Origin: CAXBMB01 sp052078155
GTDB taxonomy: Bacteria > Pseudomonadota > Alphaproteobacteria > Kiloniellales > DSM-21159
DNA length: 64,000 nt
Reading direction: 5' to 3'
Assembly (NCBI GenBank): GCA_052078155.1
Contig: JBQJBP010000008.1
Coordinates: 20,170-84,169 of the forward strand
Within the stretch, counting starts at the first letter, position 1, and every line of letters starts with the position of its first letter. The notes beneath the pieces are model-generated. The model did no database searches, was not told where the DNA came from, and saw only the letters and a program-made list of their open reading frames with translations. This document shows, piece by piece, positions 7,953 to 17,379 of the stretch. Made by a program: the position numbers and the translations under genes.

Positions 7953-9689
7953 TTAAGCAGGTTCCCCGATCGTCTCTGTTTGTCCGTAGCCAAAGGCTTC
8001 GATGTGGGGGGCCAGGATTTTGCGGGCCGGTTCCATTTCTTCCGCATAGCGTTGCCAGCGGTAGCGGGCGGTGGTGTAGAGCGGTTGAATGACGGAATGA
8101 AAACTGGGCGTGTTGATGGCCCCTTTGGCCCGGGCATGTTCGGCATAGCGGGTTACGGCATCATCCCATTCCAACCCCAGAGCTGTCAGGATGGGAGAAA
8201 CGACCCCCTCCAGGTTCTCAATCAGGTCCTCATAGCGGTGGGTGACCACATTCAGATCCAGAACCTTCTGATACTGCCCCCATAGGGTCATAACCTCATC
8301 ATAAAGGTGGGCGGACTCTTCAATGGAGTAGAAGTTGTTCATGGCATCATTTGGTGAAAAGCAAATGATGAAGGTGGACAGCACACAGTCGCAAGGATGA
8401 CGCCGCGCAGAAATGAAGAGAGCGTCAGGGAACAGCCTGTGGATCAGTCCCGCCTGCACATTGTTCAGGGGCAGTTTGTCGATCAGCTGGGTTCCCGGTT
8501 GCCTTTCGATGGCCCGTTCGACCATGGCAAAGTAGGCATCCCGGTAGGTTTGGATCAGTGCAGGTGGCAAGTCTGCCAGAACCTCAGGATAGTCCCCTTT
8601 AAAGTCCCGGCGGATCTGCACCTCCAGCTGATTGATGAGGGAAAACTCATCCATCACCTGAATACCCGGATGGGCATCAAGTATCTGATCCAGCAAGGTG
8701 GTTCCAGAGCGGGGAAAACCCACAAGAAAAGCTGGCGATTTCTGACCCTCGGGCAAAGACGGCGTGATGCTCCAGCTTTTGCACCAGTCAGCGGTGAACT
8801 TTTCTTTGAACAGACTGATCTTATCCAGATAGCGCTTTTTGCTGTAGCGTTTCGACCCCTCGCTCACCGCTTGCAGACGATTGGCTTCCTGCAGGCAGAC
8901 AAAGCCCTTATGCGGATCGCCCACCAGATCGTGCAGGCGGCCAAGATGAAAGAGAACCTGTTGCTTGACGTTATCCGGGCTGTCGGAAAGGTCCAGGTCC
9001 ACCACCCGTGAAAGCGCCTTTTCCTTGTCACCGGAGATATCGTCACACTTTGACAGCACCAGATGCAGCAAGGGGTGCGATGGGAAGCGCTTTAACCCTT
9101 CAAGCGCTTCTTCGCGGCAATCGTCCAGCCGGTTCTGGCGATGGAGAGTAAAGCAGAGGTTGACCACTGCTGAATCGTGGGTTTGATCCAATGCAATGGC
9201 CTGACGGAAGCTGGCAATGGCTTCTTCAAAGCGTCGCTCTGACCGGAGCAGGTTTGCCAGCTGAAAGGCGGTCTTTGCGGTGGCTGAAATGACCAGACTG
9301 GCCTGCAGGGACTTGATGGCCAGATCCGGTCGGGACAGCTGCTGATACAGCGGTGTCAGCCGCTCCAGAACCCTCATCTTTCGCGACCCGACTTCCAGAG
9401 CACTTCGATAGGCCAAAACAGCGTCCATAGGACGATCCAGCAGCTGATAGGCTTCCCCCAGCTGAAAGTATGCCGTTTCGCTCTTTGGAAAACTGAGCAG
9501 GACAGACTGGAACTGCCAGATGGCTTCCTTGCTGTTGCCCTGCGCCATCAGAATGACGCCTTTAAGCACCTTAACCAGTTCAGCTTCCGGCGATGTCTTT
9601 TCCAGGCTGCGAAAGAGGCCACGGGCCTCTTTCAGCTTGCCCTGCTGTGCCAGGCGAAATCCCTGATTAGCGATCTGTGCTGTATCCAT
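7953..9689 (-). CDS. TPR-repeat sulfotransferase
   Basis: A predicted PAPS-dependent sulfotransferase of 578 residues. The N-terminal 250 residues are tandem TPR units (for example SKEAIWQFQSVLLSFPKSE, then DAVLAYRSALEV and EEAIASFRQAIALDQ). The C-terminal half has the 5'-phosphosulfate loop FLVGFPRSGTTLLDQIL and the 3'-phosphate site ISARRHPCDCVLSTF. TPR-sulfotransferase fusions in bacteria are thought to sulfate proteins, peptides or surface glycans held by the TPR part. It is the last gene of a seven-gene minus-strand array and starts 54 bases after the preceding A-T gene, so its substrate may be the product of that array (inference). Confidence 0.87.
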   Translation of the reverse strand: MDTAQIANQGFRLAQQGKLKEARGLFRSLEKTSPEAELVKVLKGVILMAQGNSKEAIWQFQSVLLSFPKSETAYFQLGEAYQLLDRPMDAVLAYRSALEVGSRKMRVLERLTPLYQQLSRPDLAIKSLQASLVISATAKTAFQLANLLRSERRFEEAIASFRQAIALDQTHDSAVVNLCFTLHRQNRLDDCREEALEGLKRFPSHPLLHLVLSKCDDISGDKEKALSRVVDLDLSDSPDNVKQQVLFHLGRLHDLVGDPHKGFVCLQEANRLQAVSEGSKRYSKKRYLDKISLFKEKFTADWCKSWSITPSLPEGQKSPAFLVGFPRSGTTLLDQILDAHPGIQVMDEFSLINQLEVQIRRDFKGDYPEVLADLPPALIQTYRDAYFAMVERAIERQPGTQLIDKLPLNNVQAGLIHRLFPDALFISARRHPCDCVLSTFIICFSPNDAMNNFYSIEESAHLYDEVMTLWGQYQKVLDLNVVTHRYEDLIENLEGVVSPILTALGLEWDDAVTRYAEHARAKGAINTPSFHSVIQPLYTTARYRWQRYAEEMEPARKILAPHIEAFGYGQTETIGEPA

Positions 9690-9743
9690 AGTTATTCGCT
9701 TGCCTTTTCGCCCTTCGCATCGTCAAGCAGAACCTGTGAGGGT

Positions 9744-11564
9744 TCAGGCTTGCGTCTCTGATTCCAGGAAACCACTCACCAGACCGGCCATACCGGCAAG
9801 GTCTGTTGCCTGAAGCAGATCGGTCTCAAAAAACTGACAGTTAAGCTGATTTTGAACATCCATTGCCACTTGTAGCAAAGCAAGTGAATCCCCGCCCAGC
9901 TCAAAAAAATCGTCCCGGCGGCTGATCTCGTCAATCTCCAGCACGTCGGCCCAGATTGCCGCCAGCTTGCATTCCATGTCGCCCTTAGGTGGCTGATAGT
10001 CCGGAAGGCCGCCAGGCCGGGACCGGGTCAGTTCCGGCAGTGCCCGGTGGTCGATCTTTCCACCGGCTGTGTGCTGGAAACGCTCCACAAGCACCAGGCG
10101 GCGCGGGATCATTGTTTCCGGCAGGTGTCTGAAAAGATCTGCCCGCAACTGATGTTCCGTGACCAGGCTGTCCCGCGTGGGCTGTACGTAGCCAACCAGG
10201 AAATCCTCGTCCCTGCTGCCCTTGCGCACCACCACCGTTGCTTCCGTCACGCCTTCCAGTGACCGCAGGCCGGTCTCCACCATGGCCAGTTCGATCCGAT
10301 AGCCCCGGATCTTGACCATGCTGTCCATGCGCCCCCAGAACTCCAGCAGGCCATCTTCGCGCAGACAGCCCAGATCACCGGTGGCCAGTCTCTGGCGTCC
10401 GGGACTTTGCGGCAGCGGGACAGAGGAAAAGCGTTCGGCCGTTAAGTCCGGCTGTTGCCAGTAGCCGGTGGCCAGGTAATCGCCGGTCACGATGATCTCG
10501 CCGATTTCGCCCGCAGGCAGCGGTTCTCCCTCTTCGTCAACAATCATCAAGTCCCGTTCTTCCAGGCCGTACCCGACCGGCACCGTGCAGCCGGGCTCCA
10601 GCACCTCGGGGTCAATCTGCCATTCCGAGATAATGCCAGCCTCACTGCTGCCCAGGCGGTTGACGACCGGGCACTCCCAGCCCAGCTTCTCCCGCATTTT
10701 TTCGAGATCTTCCGGATAGAGTTTTTCCCCAGCGACGAAGATGGCGCGTGGTTGCCAGTCCTGCTCCTTGCTGGCCAGGATATCGATCAGTTCGCGCAAC
10801 AGGGACGGGGTGACATGCAGCAAGGTGATCTGACGCTGGCACAACGCATCTGCAAAGGCAGCAGTGCTGGTGTCACGGAGGTGAAAAATATCCAGAGAGC
10901 CGCCCGTCACCAGAGACCCGAAGATCACCGGTACCGATCCGCAATGGGCAAATGACAGCAGGTGAGCCTGCCGGTCTTCGGGTCCATAACCATGAAAGGT
11001 CGGCAGCAACCAGATGTTCCGACAAAGCGCCCGCTGGGTGCGAATGGCACCTTTGGCCCGCCCGGTGGTGCCGGACGTCAGATAGATCATGCAGGCGGAA
11101 CCAGGCTCTGCCACTGGCCCCTGCCGCTGTTCCTGGCCCTGCCCCAACCCGTCAACAGCCGACAAACCTTCTGCGCCGATGCACAGTGGCAAGGTCCTGA
11201 TGTTGTTTCGGCACCAGTCTGCCAGGTCCGACTCTGTCACCACCAGCTGACAGTTCAGCAAACTCTCTTCCAAGGCTTCAGGTGGTGCCTGAGGATCGAT
11301 TGGAATGACAGGAACACCGGCTCTGACCGCCCCCATAACAGCAATAATGGCCTGCGCCCCGTGGCTGAAAACCAGCGCAACAGCTTTATCCGCCTCCAGT
11401 TTTGCAAACCCATCGCGATAGTGCCCGCTTTCCGCAAGAAGCTCGCCATAGCTCCAACTCACCGCCCCATCTGCAATGGCCAGCGCGTCCGGCTGGGCGG
11501 CGGCAATGCGTTCAAAACGCGATGCCAGCGTTCCATCAATTTCTTCACGGGTAAAAGGAAACAT
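9744..11564 (-). CDS. Stand-alone adenylation-carrier (A-T) protein 1
   Basis: A 606-residue NRPS-like protein that should activate a carboxylic acid as its adenylate and load it on its own carrier domain. Adenylation motifs are IYLTSGTTGRAKG (A3), GRMDSMVKIRGYRIEL (A8) and TAGGKIDH (A10 Lys). The carrier has FELGGDSLALLQ with the phosphopantetheine Ser near residue 565. There is no condensation, reductase or thioesterase domain. The A4 region reads SFAHCGSVP, without the FDxS aspartate that holds the alpha-amino group in ordinary amino-acid A domains, so a non-alpha-amino acid is possible. It is paralogous to the genes at 11699-13522 and 17380-19200. Confidence 0.88.
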   Translation of the reverse strand: MFPFTREEIDGTLASRFERIAAAQPDALAIADGAVSWSYGELLAESGHYRDGFAKLEADKAVALVFSHGAQAIIAVMGAVRAGVPVIPIDPQAPPEALEESLLNCQLVVTESDLADWCRNNIRTLPLCIGAEGLSAVDGLGQGQEQRQGPVAEPGSACMIYLTSGTTGRAKGAIRTQRALCRNIWLLPTFHGYGPEDRQAHLLSFAHCGSVPVIFGSLVTGGSLDIFHLRDTSTAAFADALCQRQITLLHVTPSLLRELIDILASKEQDWQPRAIFVAGEKLYPEDLEKMREKLGWECPVVNRLGSSEAGIISEWQIDPEVLEPGCTVPVGYGLEERDLMIVDEEGEPLPAGEIGEIIVTGDYLATGYWQQPDLTAERFSSVPLPQSPGRQRLATGDLGCLREDGLLEFWGRMDSMVKIRGYRIELAMVETGLRSLEGVTEATVVVRKGSRDEDFLVGYVQPTRDSLVTEHQLRADLFRHLPETMIPRRLVLVERFQHTAGGKIDHRALPELTRSRPGGLPDYQPPKGDMECKLAAIWADVLEIDEISRRDDFFELGGDSLALLQVAMDVQNQLNCQFFETDLLQATDLAGMAGLVSGFLESETQA

Positions 11565-11698
11565 CTAAAAAAAGACACCAGCCAGAAAGTTACATCCACC
11601 TGCCCAATGACAGGCATTAAAAGCAGCCAGGAGGTATCAGGCCGTGCCCCCTTTGACCTTAGCCCTGAAAACCTCACCTCACCTCACCGGCCAAAGAG

Positions 11699-13522
11699 TT
11701 AATCTGCAGACCCATGATCTGGCAAGAGGCTCGCCATGCCTGCCAGGTCAGTGGCGCCAAACAGATCCGTTTCTTCGATCTGGATCGGCAGCTCATTCTT
11801 CAAGGCGGCAGCGACTGAAACCAACATGAGAGAATCACCACCCAGATCAAAGAAATCGTCCCTGCGACCGATTTGATCAATCTCCAGAACTTCAGACCAG
11901 ATTTTTGCCAGCAGTTCTTCCTGCGCCCCTTGCGGGGCTTCCTGATCCGGCAATCCATGGGGTCGCTGCCTGTTCCAGGCAGGCAAATCCGCGTAGTTCA
12001 GTTTTCCGCCAGACGTCAGCGGCATACTCTCCAACACCCTGATTTGTCTGGGAACCATGAATTCCGGCAGATGCTTCAGCAAAGCCTCCCGAATGGCCAC
12101 ACCTGGCGTCTGCTGTTGCGCCAGCATGTGAACATACCCCAGGAGGAAGTCACTGCCCCGGCGATCCTGCCAGATTTTCACAGCGGCGCTCAAAACCCCC
12201 TCAATCTGCAGCAAGGCCTGTTCGACCTCTCCCAGGTCAACCTGAAACCCGCGGACCTTGGCCACATTGTCCTTTCGGCCAAAATAAGCCAGCAGGCCGT
12301 TTTCTTGTCGTAAACCCAGATCTCCTGTGAAAAAGCGCTGTCGTAACGGGCTGTCACCAGTGGGCGCAGCTTCAAATCTCTTTTCTGTCAGATCGGGCCG
12401 ACGCCAGTATCCCAGAGACATAAAGTCGCCGGTCACAACCACTTCCCCTATGTCCCCGTCTTCAACAACCGCCCCCTCTTCATCCAGAAGAGTCACGTCG
12501 CGCTGATCAATGGGATAGCCGACCGGGACAACCTCATCCGGTTCCACCAGCTGCAAATCCACCCGCCAGTCGGCAATCACAGCCGTCTCACTGGTGGCCA
12601 GGCGATTGACCACCGCGCAGTCCCATCCCAGCGTTTCCGTAAGCAACCTCAGGTCAGCGGGATAGAGTTTTTCTCCGCTCACCACCAGCAGACGCGGTTG
12701 CCACCTGCTGTCCGTCGACTGCAGCAAAGCGGCCAGTTCTCTCAGGATTGACGGTGTTAAATGAAGAACGGTGACCGCTTGCGCTTCCAGTTGCTCAATC
12801 AACTGCCCGGGAGACTGGCGGCGCAGGTCGAAAAGACTGATGGCCCCGCCCACCAGATAGGCCCCGGATATGGCTGGCATGGAGCCGGCAAAGGAAAAGG
12901 AGAAAAACAGGGCCTGCCTGTCTTCCGGCTCGTAGCGAAGATCATCAGGCAGTTGTTGAGTCTGATGGCATATGGCCCTGTGGGTGCGGATCACCCCTTT
13001 GGAAAGACCGGTGGTGCCGGAGGTAAGGTAGATGAGAGCGGGCCTGTCACCGGTGATCTGCGGCAAGTCAGATGCAGCTGGCAGATCCGCCAGTCCTGCC
13101 GCGCTTTCAATCACCGGGATTGAAGGGGCCAGATCCTGACAAAAAGCAACGTGCTCCGCATCGGTCACAATCATCTGGCACTCTGCCAACCAGTCTGCGA
13201 AAGCACCCGGCGGCGCCTGAGGATCGATTGGCACCGCTGTTACACCGGCCAGAAACGCCCCCATTAAGGAAATCTGCGCTTCAGCACCCTGGCGGAAGAC
13301 CAGGGCAACCGGTCGATCAGAGGCCAGGACAGCAAAGGCCCGGGCATAGGTCAGGGCAGCGGCTTCGAACTCTCTGTAGGTCCAGGTTCTTTCAGCCTGA
13401 ACCAAAGCCAGAGCTTCCGGCTGCGCGGCAGCTACCCGCCGAAACCGCGACCCAACGGAACCACAAAGCTCTTCTTCTGAAAAAGGAATCACAGCATTTT
13501 CTGTTTTCTTACCCAAAGGCAC
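11699..13522 (-). CDS. Stand-alone adenylation-carrier (A-T) protein 2
   Basis: Second A-T paralog, 607 residues. It keeps the core motifs: IYLTSGTTGLSKGVIRTH, GRKDNVAKVRGFQVDL, SGGKLNY (A10, Lys present) and the carrier site FDLGGDSLMLVS. Its A4 region is SFSFAGSMP, again without the aspartate expected for alpha-amino acids. Divergence from paralogs 1 and 3 is considerable outside the motifs, which suggests different substrates or long separation rather than a recent copy. It lies 134 bases before A-T 1 and 216 bases after the TPR-hydrolase at 13739-15364. The start shown precedes VIPFSEEEL, which matches the N-termini of the other two (FTREEID, MIPFSEAEIEG). Confidence 0.87.
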   Translation of the reverse strand: MPLGKKTENAVIPFSEEELCGSVGSRFRRVAAAQPEALALVQAERTWTYREFEAAALTYARAFAVLASDRPVALVFRQGAEAQISLMGAFLAGVTAVPIDPQAPPGAFADWLAECQMIVTDAEHVAFCQDLAPSIPVIESAAGLADLPAASDLPQITGDRPALIYLTSGTTGLSKGVIRTHRAICHQTQQLPDDLRYEPEDRQALFFSFSFAGSMPAISGAYLVGGAISLFDLRRQSPGQLIEQLEAQAVTVLHLTPSILRELAALLQSTDSRWQPRLLVVSGEKLYPADLRLLTETLGWDCAVVNRLATSETAVIADWRVDLQLVEPDEVVPVGYPIDQRDVTLLDEEGAVVEDGDIGEVVVTGDFMSLGYWRRPDLTEKRFEAAPTGDSPLRQRFFTGDLGLRQENGLLAYFGRKDNVAKVRGFQVDLGEVEQALLQIEGVLSAAVKIWQDRRGSDFLLGYVHMLAQQQTPGVAIREALLKHLPEFMVPRQIRVLESMPLTSGGKLNYADLPAWNRQRPHGLPDQEAPQGAQEELLAKIWSEVLEIDQIGRRDDFFDLGGDSLMLVSVAAALKNELPIQIEETDLFGATDLAGMASLLPDHGSAD

Positions 13523-13738
13523 TCATTGATCTTCAGTCCCAACTTAATCAGCAGACCGTTCCAAAGGAAGCGGTGTCTGAGACGATGATCCTTCAGTACG
13601 CCTTGTTGTTCAGCAACCTCGCGCCAACCGCTTTGCCTGCCATATCGAACAGACGCGGGTATTGCTGACGTCCGCCAGTCCATTTGAAGGTGGATAGAGG
13701 GTCTTGACCTGGCCGATCCAACCTTCTGTCAACCAGGA

Positions 13739-15364
13739 TCAGGGAGTGGCTGCTTCATCGGCCCGGACAAAGCGCCTCAACTCGGGCTCAAACTCCTTTT
13801 GAGCCAGATACCATCTGATGATCCCGTGGGCGGAATAGCCTTCAATGGGAACCATCTCAACTTCCGGCCAATCGGCCAGAAGATCAGCAGCCTTCTTGTC
13901 CACAACACAATCGGCGCCATAAGTGATTCTGGTTTCCGGTATCGGCCCGGGTTGGGAGAAAAAGTCATCAAGGTCCATCACAAACCCCGGGTTTTTCTTC
14001 TCCAGTTGTCTGAAGAGATTTCTGTGCCGCATACCGCCCAGTTTGATTGGTGCAATCAAGGGGCTGAAGGCAAGTACAGCTTCAGCATTGAGGGCACGTC
14101 CGTAGCGCAGTGCCCCGTAGCCACCGGATGAATAGCCAAGCGTAAAAATCCGGCGCGCACCAAACTCAGCAGCCATTTTCTGCAACTGAAGAGTCAGCTC
14201 ATCTGGTGTCGCCCAGGACGGCCCGGAGTAGTAGAGCTTCTTGTTCATGTCCGACAGGTAGACAAGATGACACCCCAGTTCGCGCAGGATCACATGAATG
14301 GTTGAAATCTCCATGGTCAGGCTGCCGCCAACGCCTGAGAAAACAAAGACAATCTTGTCTGTGCTTTTAGGGTTCCGCCAGGGAACGACAGCGCCCATTT
14401 CTTTGAAATCGGGATCAAAATCGACCAGATCCATGTAGGTGCTGATGGCCGCTTTCGACTGCACGATTGACGTCATGTTCTGCACAAGAGCCCCCTGTCG
14501 GCTCCCTTTGGGCAAATGGGACCAGATCTCCCGTGCTTCGGTTTCCTGTCCCTTGTGAAACCAGCGTTTCCCAATTTTGTAATAGAGGGCTGCCAGATCT
14601 TTCAGCGCCTCTTTCCCACCTGCCATCCCTTCGAGCTCTGGCACTCTTTTGTACGGCCAGCGTTCCAGAAATGCGCCAATCAGGGCTTCCAGTTTCACCT
14701 CAGAAGCAGGCGTGGCAATTTTTCGAAGGGATTTGTGTAATGCCAGGTAGCTGGAAATCTCTGTCGCCGACCCGGACACCAGGTTGAGATGCTCCTGCCA
14801 GAGATCATAGGCCGCATGAAAATCTCCGCGCTCGATACAGAGGTTTGCATGATCTACAAGTGCCCACAGACGAACCCGAAAAGCCGGGTTGTCTGCCCCA
14901 TGATGCTCCTGCTTGTCCTGCTGGCTCCGGCCGCCCTGTCGCTCCGCTGACGGCGCATCGCTTTCTGTTTCGGGCCAGCGCTGCAGCGCCAATCGATACA
15001 AAGCCTGTTTATGCTTGAGGAGGCGCTCCAGGTCAGCTTTCGGTCCCAGTCCCGTCTCGCGTCGCCTGAGGGCTGTCCCAAGGCTGAAAAACCACTCGGG
15101 CCTTGCCTCATCTGAAAATCGATTGATGCAAAACTGCCAGGCCTTTACTTCCAGCACACCTGACCAGCCCCAGTCAGACAGACAATGGGCGCGCAGAAGA
15201 TGGAACTCCAACAGGTCAGGATACTCAGCAACAGCGCTGTCGCAGACTGCAAGCGCTTCGACAATAGCCTCTTTTGCCATAAGCGCCTTGATCTTCTCCC
15301 TGTATCCCTCGGGACCCGGGGCTTGCGCTGATGTCACCGCAACCGATATGGCTTCTTCACTCAC
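13739..15364 (-). CDS. TPR-like/alpha-beta hydrolase fusion, paralog 1
   Basis: A 541-residue protein of unknown function. The N-terminal 300 residues are helical and TPR-like (EALAVCDSAVAEYPDLLEFH at the start). The C-terminal 220 residues form an alpha/beta-hydrolase core beginning KIVFVFSGVGG. The predicted triad is Ser412 in GYSSGGYGALRYG, Asp485 in YGADC and His513 in YSAHG. The same spacing occurs in the two paralogs at 15491 and 19333. It might release, transfer or hydrolyse thioester-bound products of the neighbouring A-T proteins, or act on surface molecules; neither is shown by sequence. No signal peptide is seen, so it should be cytoplasmic. Confidence 0.75.
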   Translation of the reverse strand: MSEEAISVAVTSAQAPGPEGYREKIKALMAKEAIVEALAVCDSAVAEYPDLLEFHLLRAHCLSDWGWSGVLEVKAWQFCINRFSDEARPEWFFSLGTALRRRETGLGPKADLERLLKHKQALYRLALQRWPETESDAPSAERQGGRSQQDKQEHHGADNPAFRVRLWALVDHANLCIERGDFHAAYDLWQEHLNLVSGSATEISSYLALHKSLRKIATPASEVKLEALIGAFLERWPYKRVPELEGMAGGKEALKDLAALYYKIGKRWFHKGQETEAREIWSHLPKGSRQGALVQNMTSIVQSKAAISTYMDLVDFDPDFKEMGAVVPWRNPKSTDKIVFVFSGVGGSLTMEISTIHVILRELGCHLVYLSDMNKKLYYSGPSWATPDELTLQLQKMAAEFGARRIFTLGYSSGGYGALRYGRALNAEAVLAFSPLIAPIKLGGMRHRNLFRQLEKKNPGFVMDLDDFFSQPGPIPETRITYGADCVVDKKAADLLADWPEVEMVPIEGYSAHGIIRWYLAQKEFEPELRRFVRADEAATP

Positions 15365-15490
15365 TGCCTGATCACTCGTGTTTCTAAACCGTCATTATAC
15401 TGCGGCATCACTCGACAGGGGTCATTCTAAAGCGATGAGCAGGATCTTTTAAACACCAACAATCTGTTCCCATGCCAAATCTCATCTCAG

Positions 15491-17104
15491 TCACGACAAA
15501 GCCTGACCTTGCAGGCTTGTGTCCCCAACAAGTTCTTCGAGCAAAGGGACGAACCTGTCGTTGGCAATAAACCAGCGCAACGCCCCGTGGGATGTAAACC
15601 CGGGAGCGGTCTCAACCTGAACCGCATCCTTTTCTTCCAGCCACTGCGCGGCAGTTCTGTCGGCCGTACAGTCTTCACCATAGGCTATCCGGGTTCTTGG
15701 CAGAGCGGGATTCTGCGCCAGAAAGTCATCCAGATTGATCCGCAACTGCCGCTGAGAGCGCTGCAGTTTTTTAAGGCTTAATCGTGACGGCCCAATGGCT
15801 GTCGTCAGCGGCAAAGTAACAGGGCTGAAAGCCAGGATGGCCTGAACCTGCAGTTCCACACCGTAGCGTATGGCCGCATACCCCCCTGAAGAGTTACCCA
15901 GGGTGTAAAGCTGATCAGCGCCAAGAAAAGAGGCAACGGCCTTTAGCTTACGACAAAGCTCTTCAGGGTCTCCCCAATCCCCGCCTGTCAGATAAAAACT
16001 GCCATTCTGATCCGCCAGGTACACCAGATGGCAACCTCTGTCTCGTAAGGCCAGATGAATGTTGGACATGGCCAGATTCAGATTGTCGGCCTGCGCACCG
16101 CCGAACACAAAAATCACCTTTCGGCTGGGTTTGGGACAGCGCCAGGGGAGAATGGAACGGCGATTGGAAAAATCAATTTCCTGACCAAAGAGATCCTGAT
16201 AGGCGGTCAGCATTGTCAGGGACTCTGAGATCTGCCCCAGTTGCTCGGCCACCTGGGCTTCGCGCAAATCGGCGGGGATCCTGGCAAAGAGAGATTTTGC
16301 TTCGGCTATCTGGTTTTTGCTGAGCAAACGGCGGCCAATAAAGAGACAAAGCATGGCCGCTTGCCGTCGTTCAAACTGCGCTTGCCGGTCCTCAGCGGGC
16401 TGCTTCAACAGGTCCAGGGGCCACAAGGACAAAGCCTTTTTGATAAGGGCTTCAGAGCGCCTTTCCTCATCTGGCGGCGCACAACTGTCCAGCGCGACAA
16501 TGTAACTGAAGTAGGCCGGCAGGGTCGCCCTGTCCGGGTAAGCGTCAAAGTAAACCTCCCAGGCCTTGAGCGCCTGATCATCGATTTCGAATTTCATAGC
16601 GGCATTGGCCCGTCCGAAGGCGATCCAGGCCCCCACCGTCAAGGACAGCTCTCTCCTGCGCGCGCTTTCAGCGTCATCCTCCGCCAGGCTTTCCCATGAC
16701 TGAGGCCAGATCTCCCGGGCTTCGGCATACAGGGCTTCGAGTTCTGAGTTGGTGCGTTGGGGTGAACTGCCCTGCCAGACATCTTCCTGCCCCCGTTCGA
16801 GGGCAACCTGCAGCTTGATGAACCAGTTGGGACGCGCCCGGTCACGAAAGCGGTCGATGCAGGCCCGCCAGGCCGCGATCTCAGCCTGGTTGTCTTGCCC
16901 CTGCAGGGTCACCGCCAAACCAAGGTGTTCATAAGGTCGAATGGCATCGGGAAAGAGCGTCATGGCCTGTCTGGCCAGCTTTTGAGCGTTGTCGTAGAGA
17001 CCCCGATCAATCAGGGAATCACACTTTCGGCAATAGTCATTGAACGTCTGGACAACAGGCTTGTGATACCTGTCTTTGCCCCGCATTGTTCCCAAACCTT
17101 CCAT
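15491..17104 (-). CDS. TPR-like/alpha-beta hydrolase fusion, paralog 2
   Basis: A 537-residue paralog of the neighbours at 13739 and 19333. The N-terminal TPR-like part has LYDNAQKLARQAMTLFPDAI near residues 36-55. The hydrolase core starts at KVIFVFGGAQ, followed by HLVYLADQNGSFYLTG, a segment near-identical in paralog 3. Triad candidates are Ser405 (GNSSGGYAAIRYG), Asp478 (YGEDC) and His506 (FTSHG). Downstream lies paralog 1 after 126 bases; upstream is A-T protein 3 after 275 bases. An in-frame start six codons later (MRGKDRYHK) is possible. Function is unknown beyond the hydrolase fold. Confidence 0.75.
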   Translation of the reverse strand: MEGLGTMRGKDRYHKPVVQTFNDYCRKCDSLIDRGLYDNAQKLARQAMTLFPDAIRPYEHLGLAVTLQGQDNQAEIAAWRACIDRFRDRARPNWFIKLQVALERGQEDVWQGSSPQRTNSELEALYAEAREIWPQSWESLAEDDAESARRRELSLTVGAWIAFGRANAAMKFEIDDQALKAWEVYFDAYPDRATLPAYFSYIVALDSCAPPDEERRSEALIKKALSLWPLDLLKQPAEDRQAQFERRQAAMLCLFIGRRLLSKNQIAEAKSLFARIPADLREAQVAEQLGQISESLTMLTAYQDLFGQEIDFSNRRSILPWRCPKPSRKVIFVFGGAQADNLNLAMSNIHLALRDRGCHLVYLADQNGSFYLTGGDWGDPEELCRKLKAVASFLGADQLYTLGNSSGGYAAIRYGVELQVQAILAFSPVTLPLTTAIGPSRLSLKKLQRSQRQLRINLDDFLAQNPALPRTRIAYGEDCTADRTAAQWLEEKDAVQVETAPGFTSHGALRWFIANDRFVPLLEELVGDTSLQGQALS

Positions 17105-17226
17105 CCGCCACGCCTTCAGTCACGACACCCTTTGGATGGTCTGTTTATCATTATCGCACCCGAAGGTCTTTAGTGCTTCCCGGAAGATTAGAGCAGTGTT
17201 GCCCGCAATTCCCGGAGGCACCGATG

Positions 17227-17255
17227 CCCCCCGACTTGGTTCCCGTGTCGGGGGG
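17227..17255. other. Strong GC hairpin in the A-T/hydrolase array
   Basis: CCCCCCGAC (17227-17235) and GTCGGGGGG (17247-17255) form a perfect 9-base stem with an 11-base loop between A-T gene 3 and TPR-hydrolase 2. No T-run follows on either strand, so it is not a standard terminator. It could slow transcription or protect mRNA ends. Confidence 0.5.
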
Positions 17256-17379
17256 CGATGATCTAAGGGGTGCCGAGGCACAACATGCAGCCGAGCACCG
17301 GGACACAAAATCTCCACAAAGGTCCCGCTGAGTTCCGGCAATGTCCCCGGAAAAGGGGGCGCCTTCTGCCCCAAAGGCA

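Noticed and set aside
13072..13668. Plus-strand open frame across the start of A-T gene 2
   Set aside because: It is antisense to conserved adenylation motifs and has low-complexity Pro/Gln/Arg composition typical of shadow frames.
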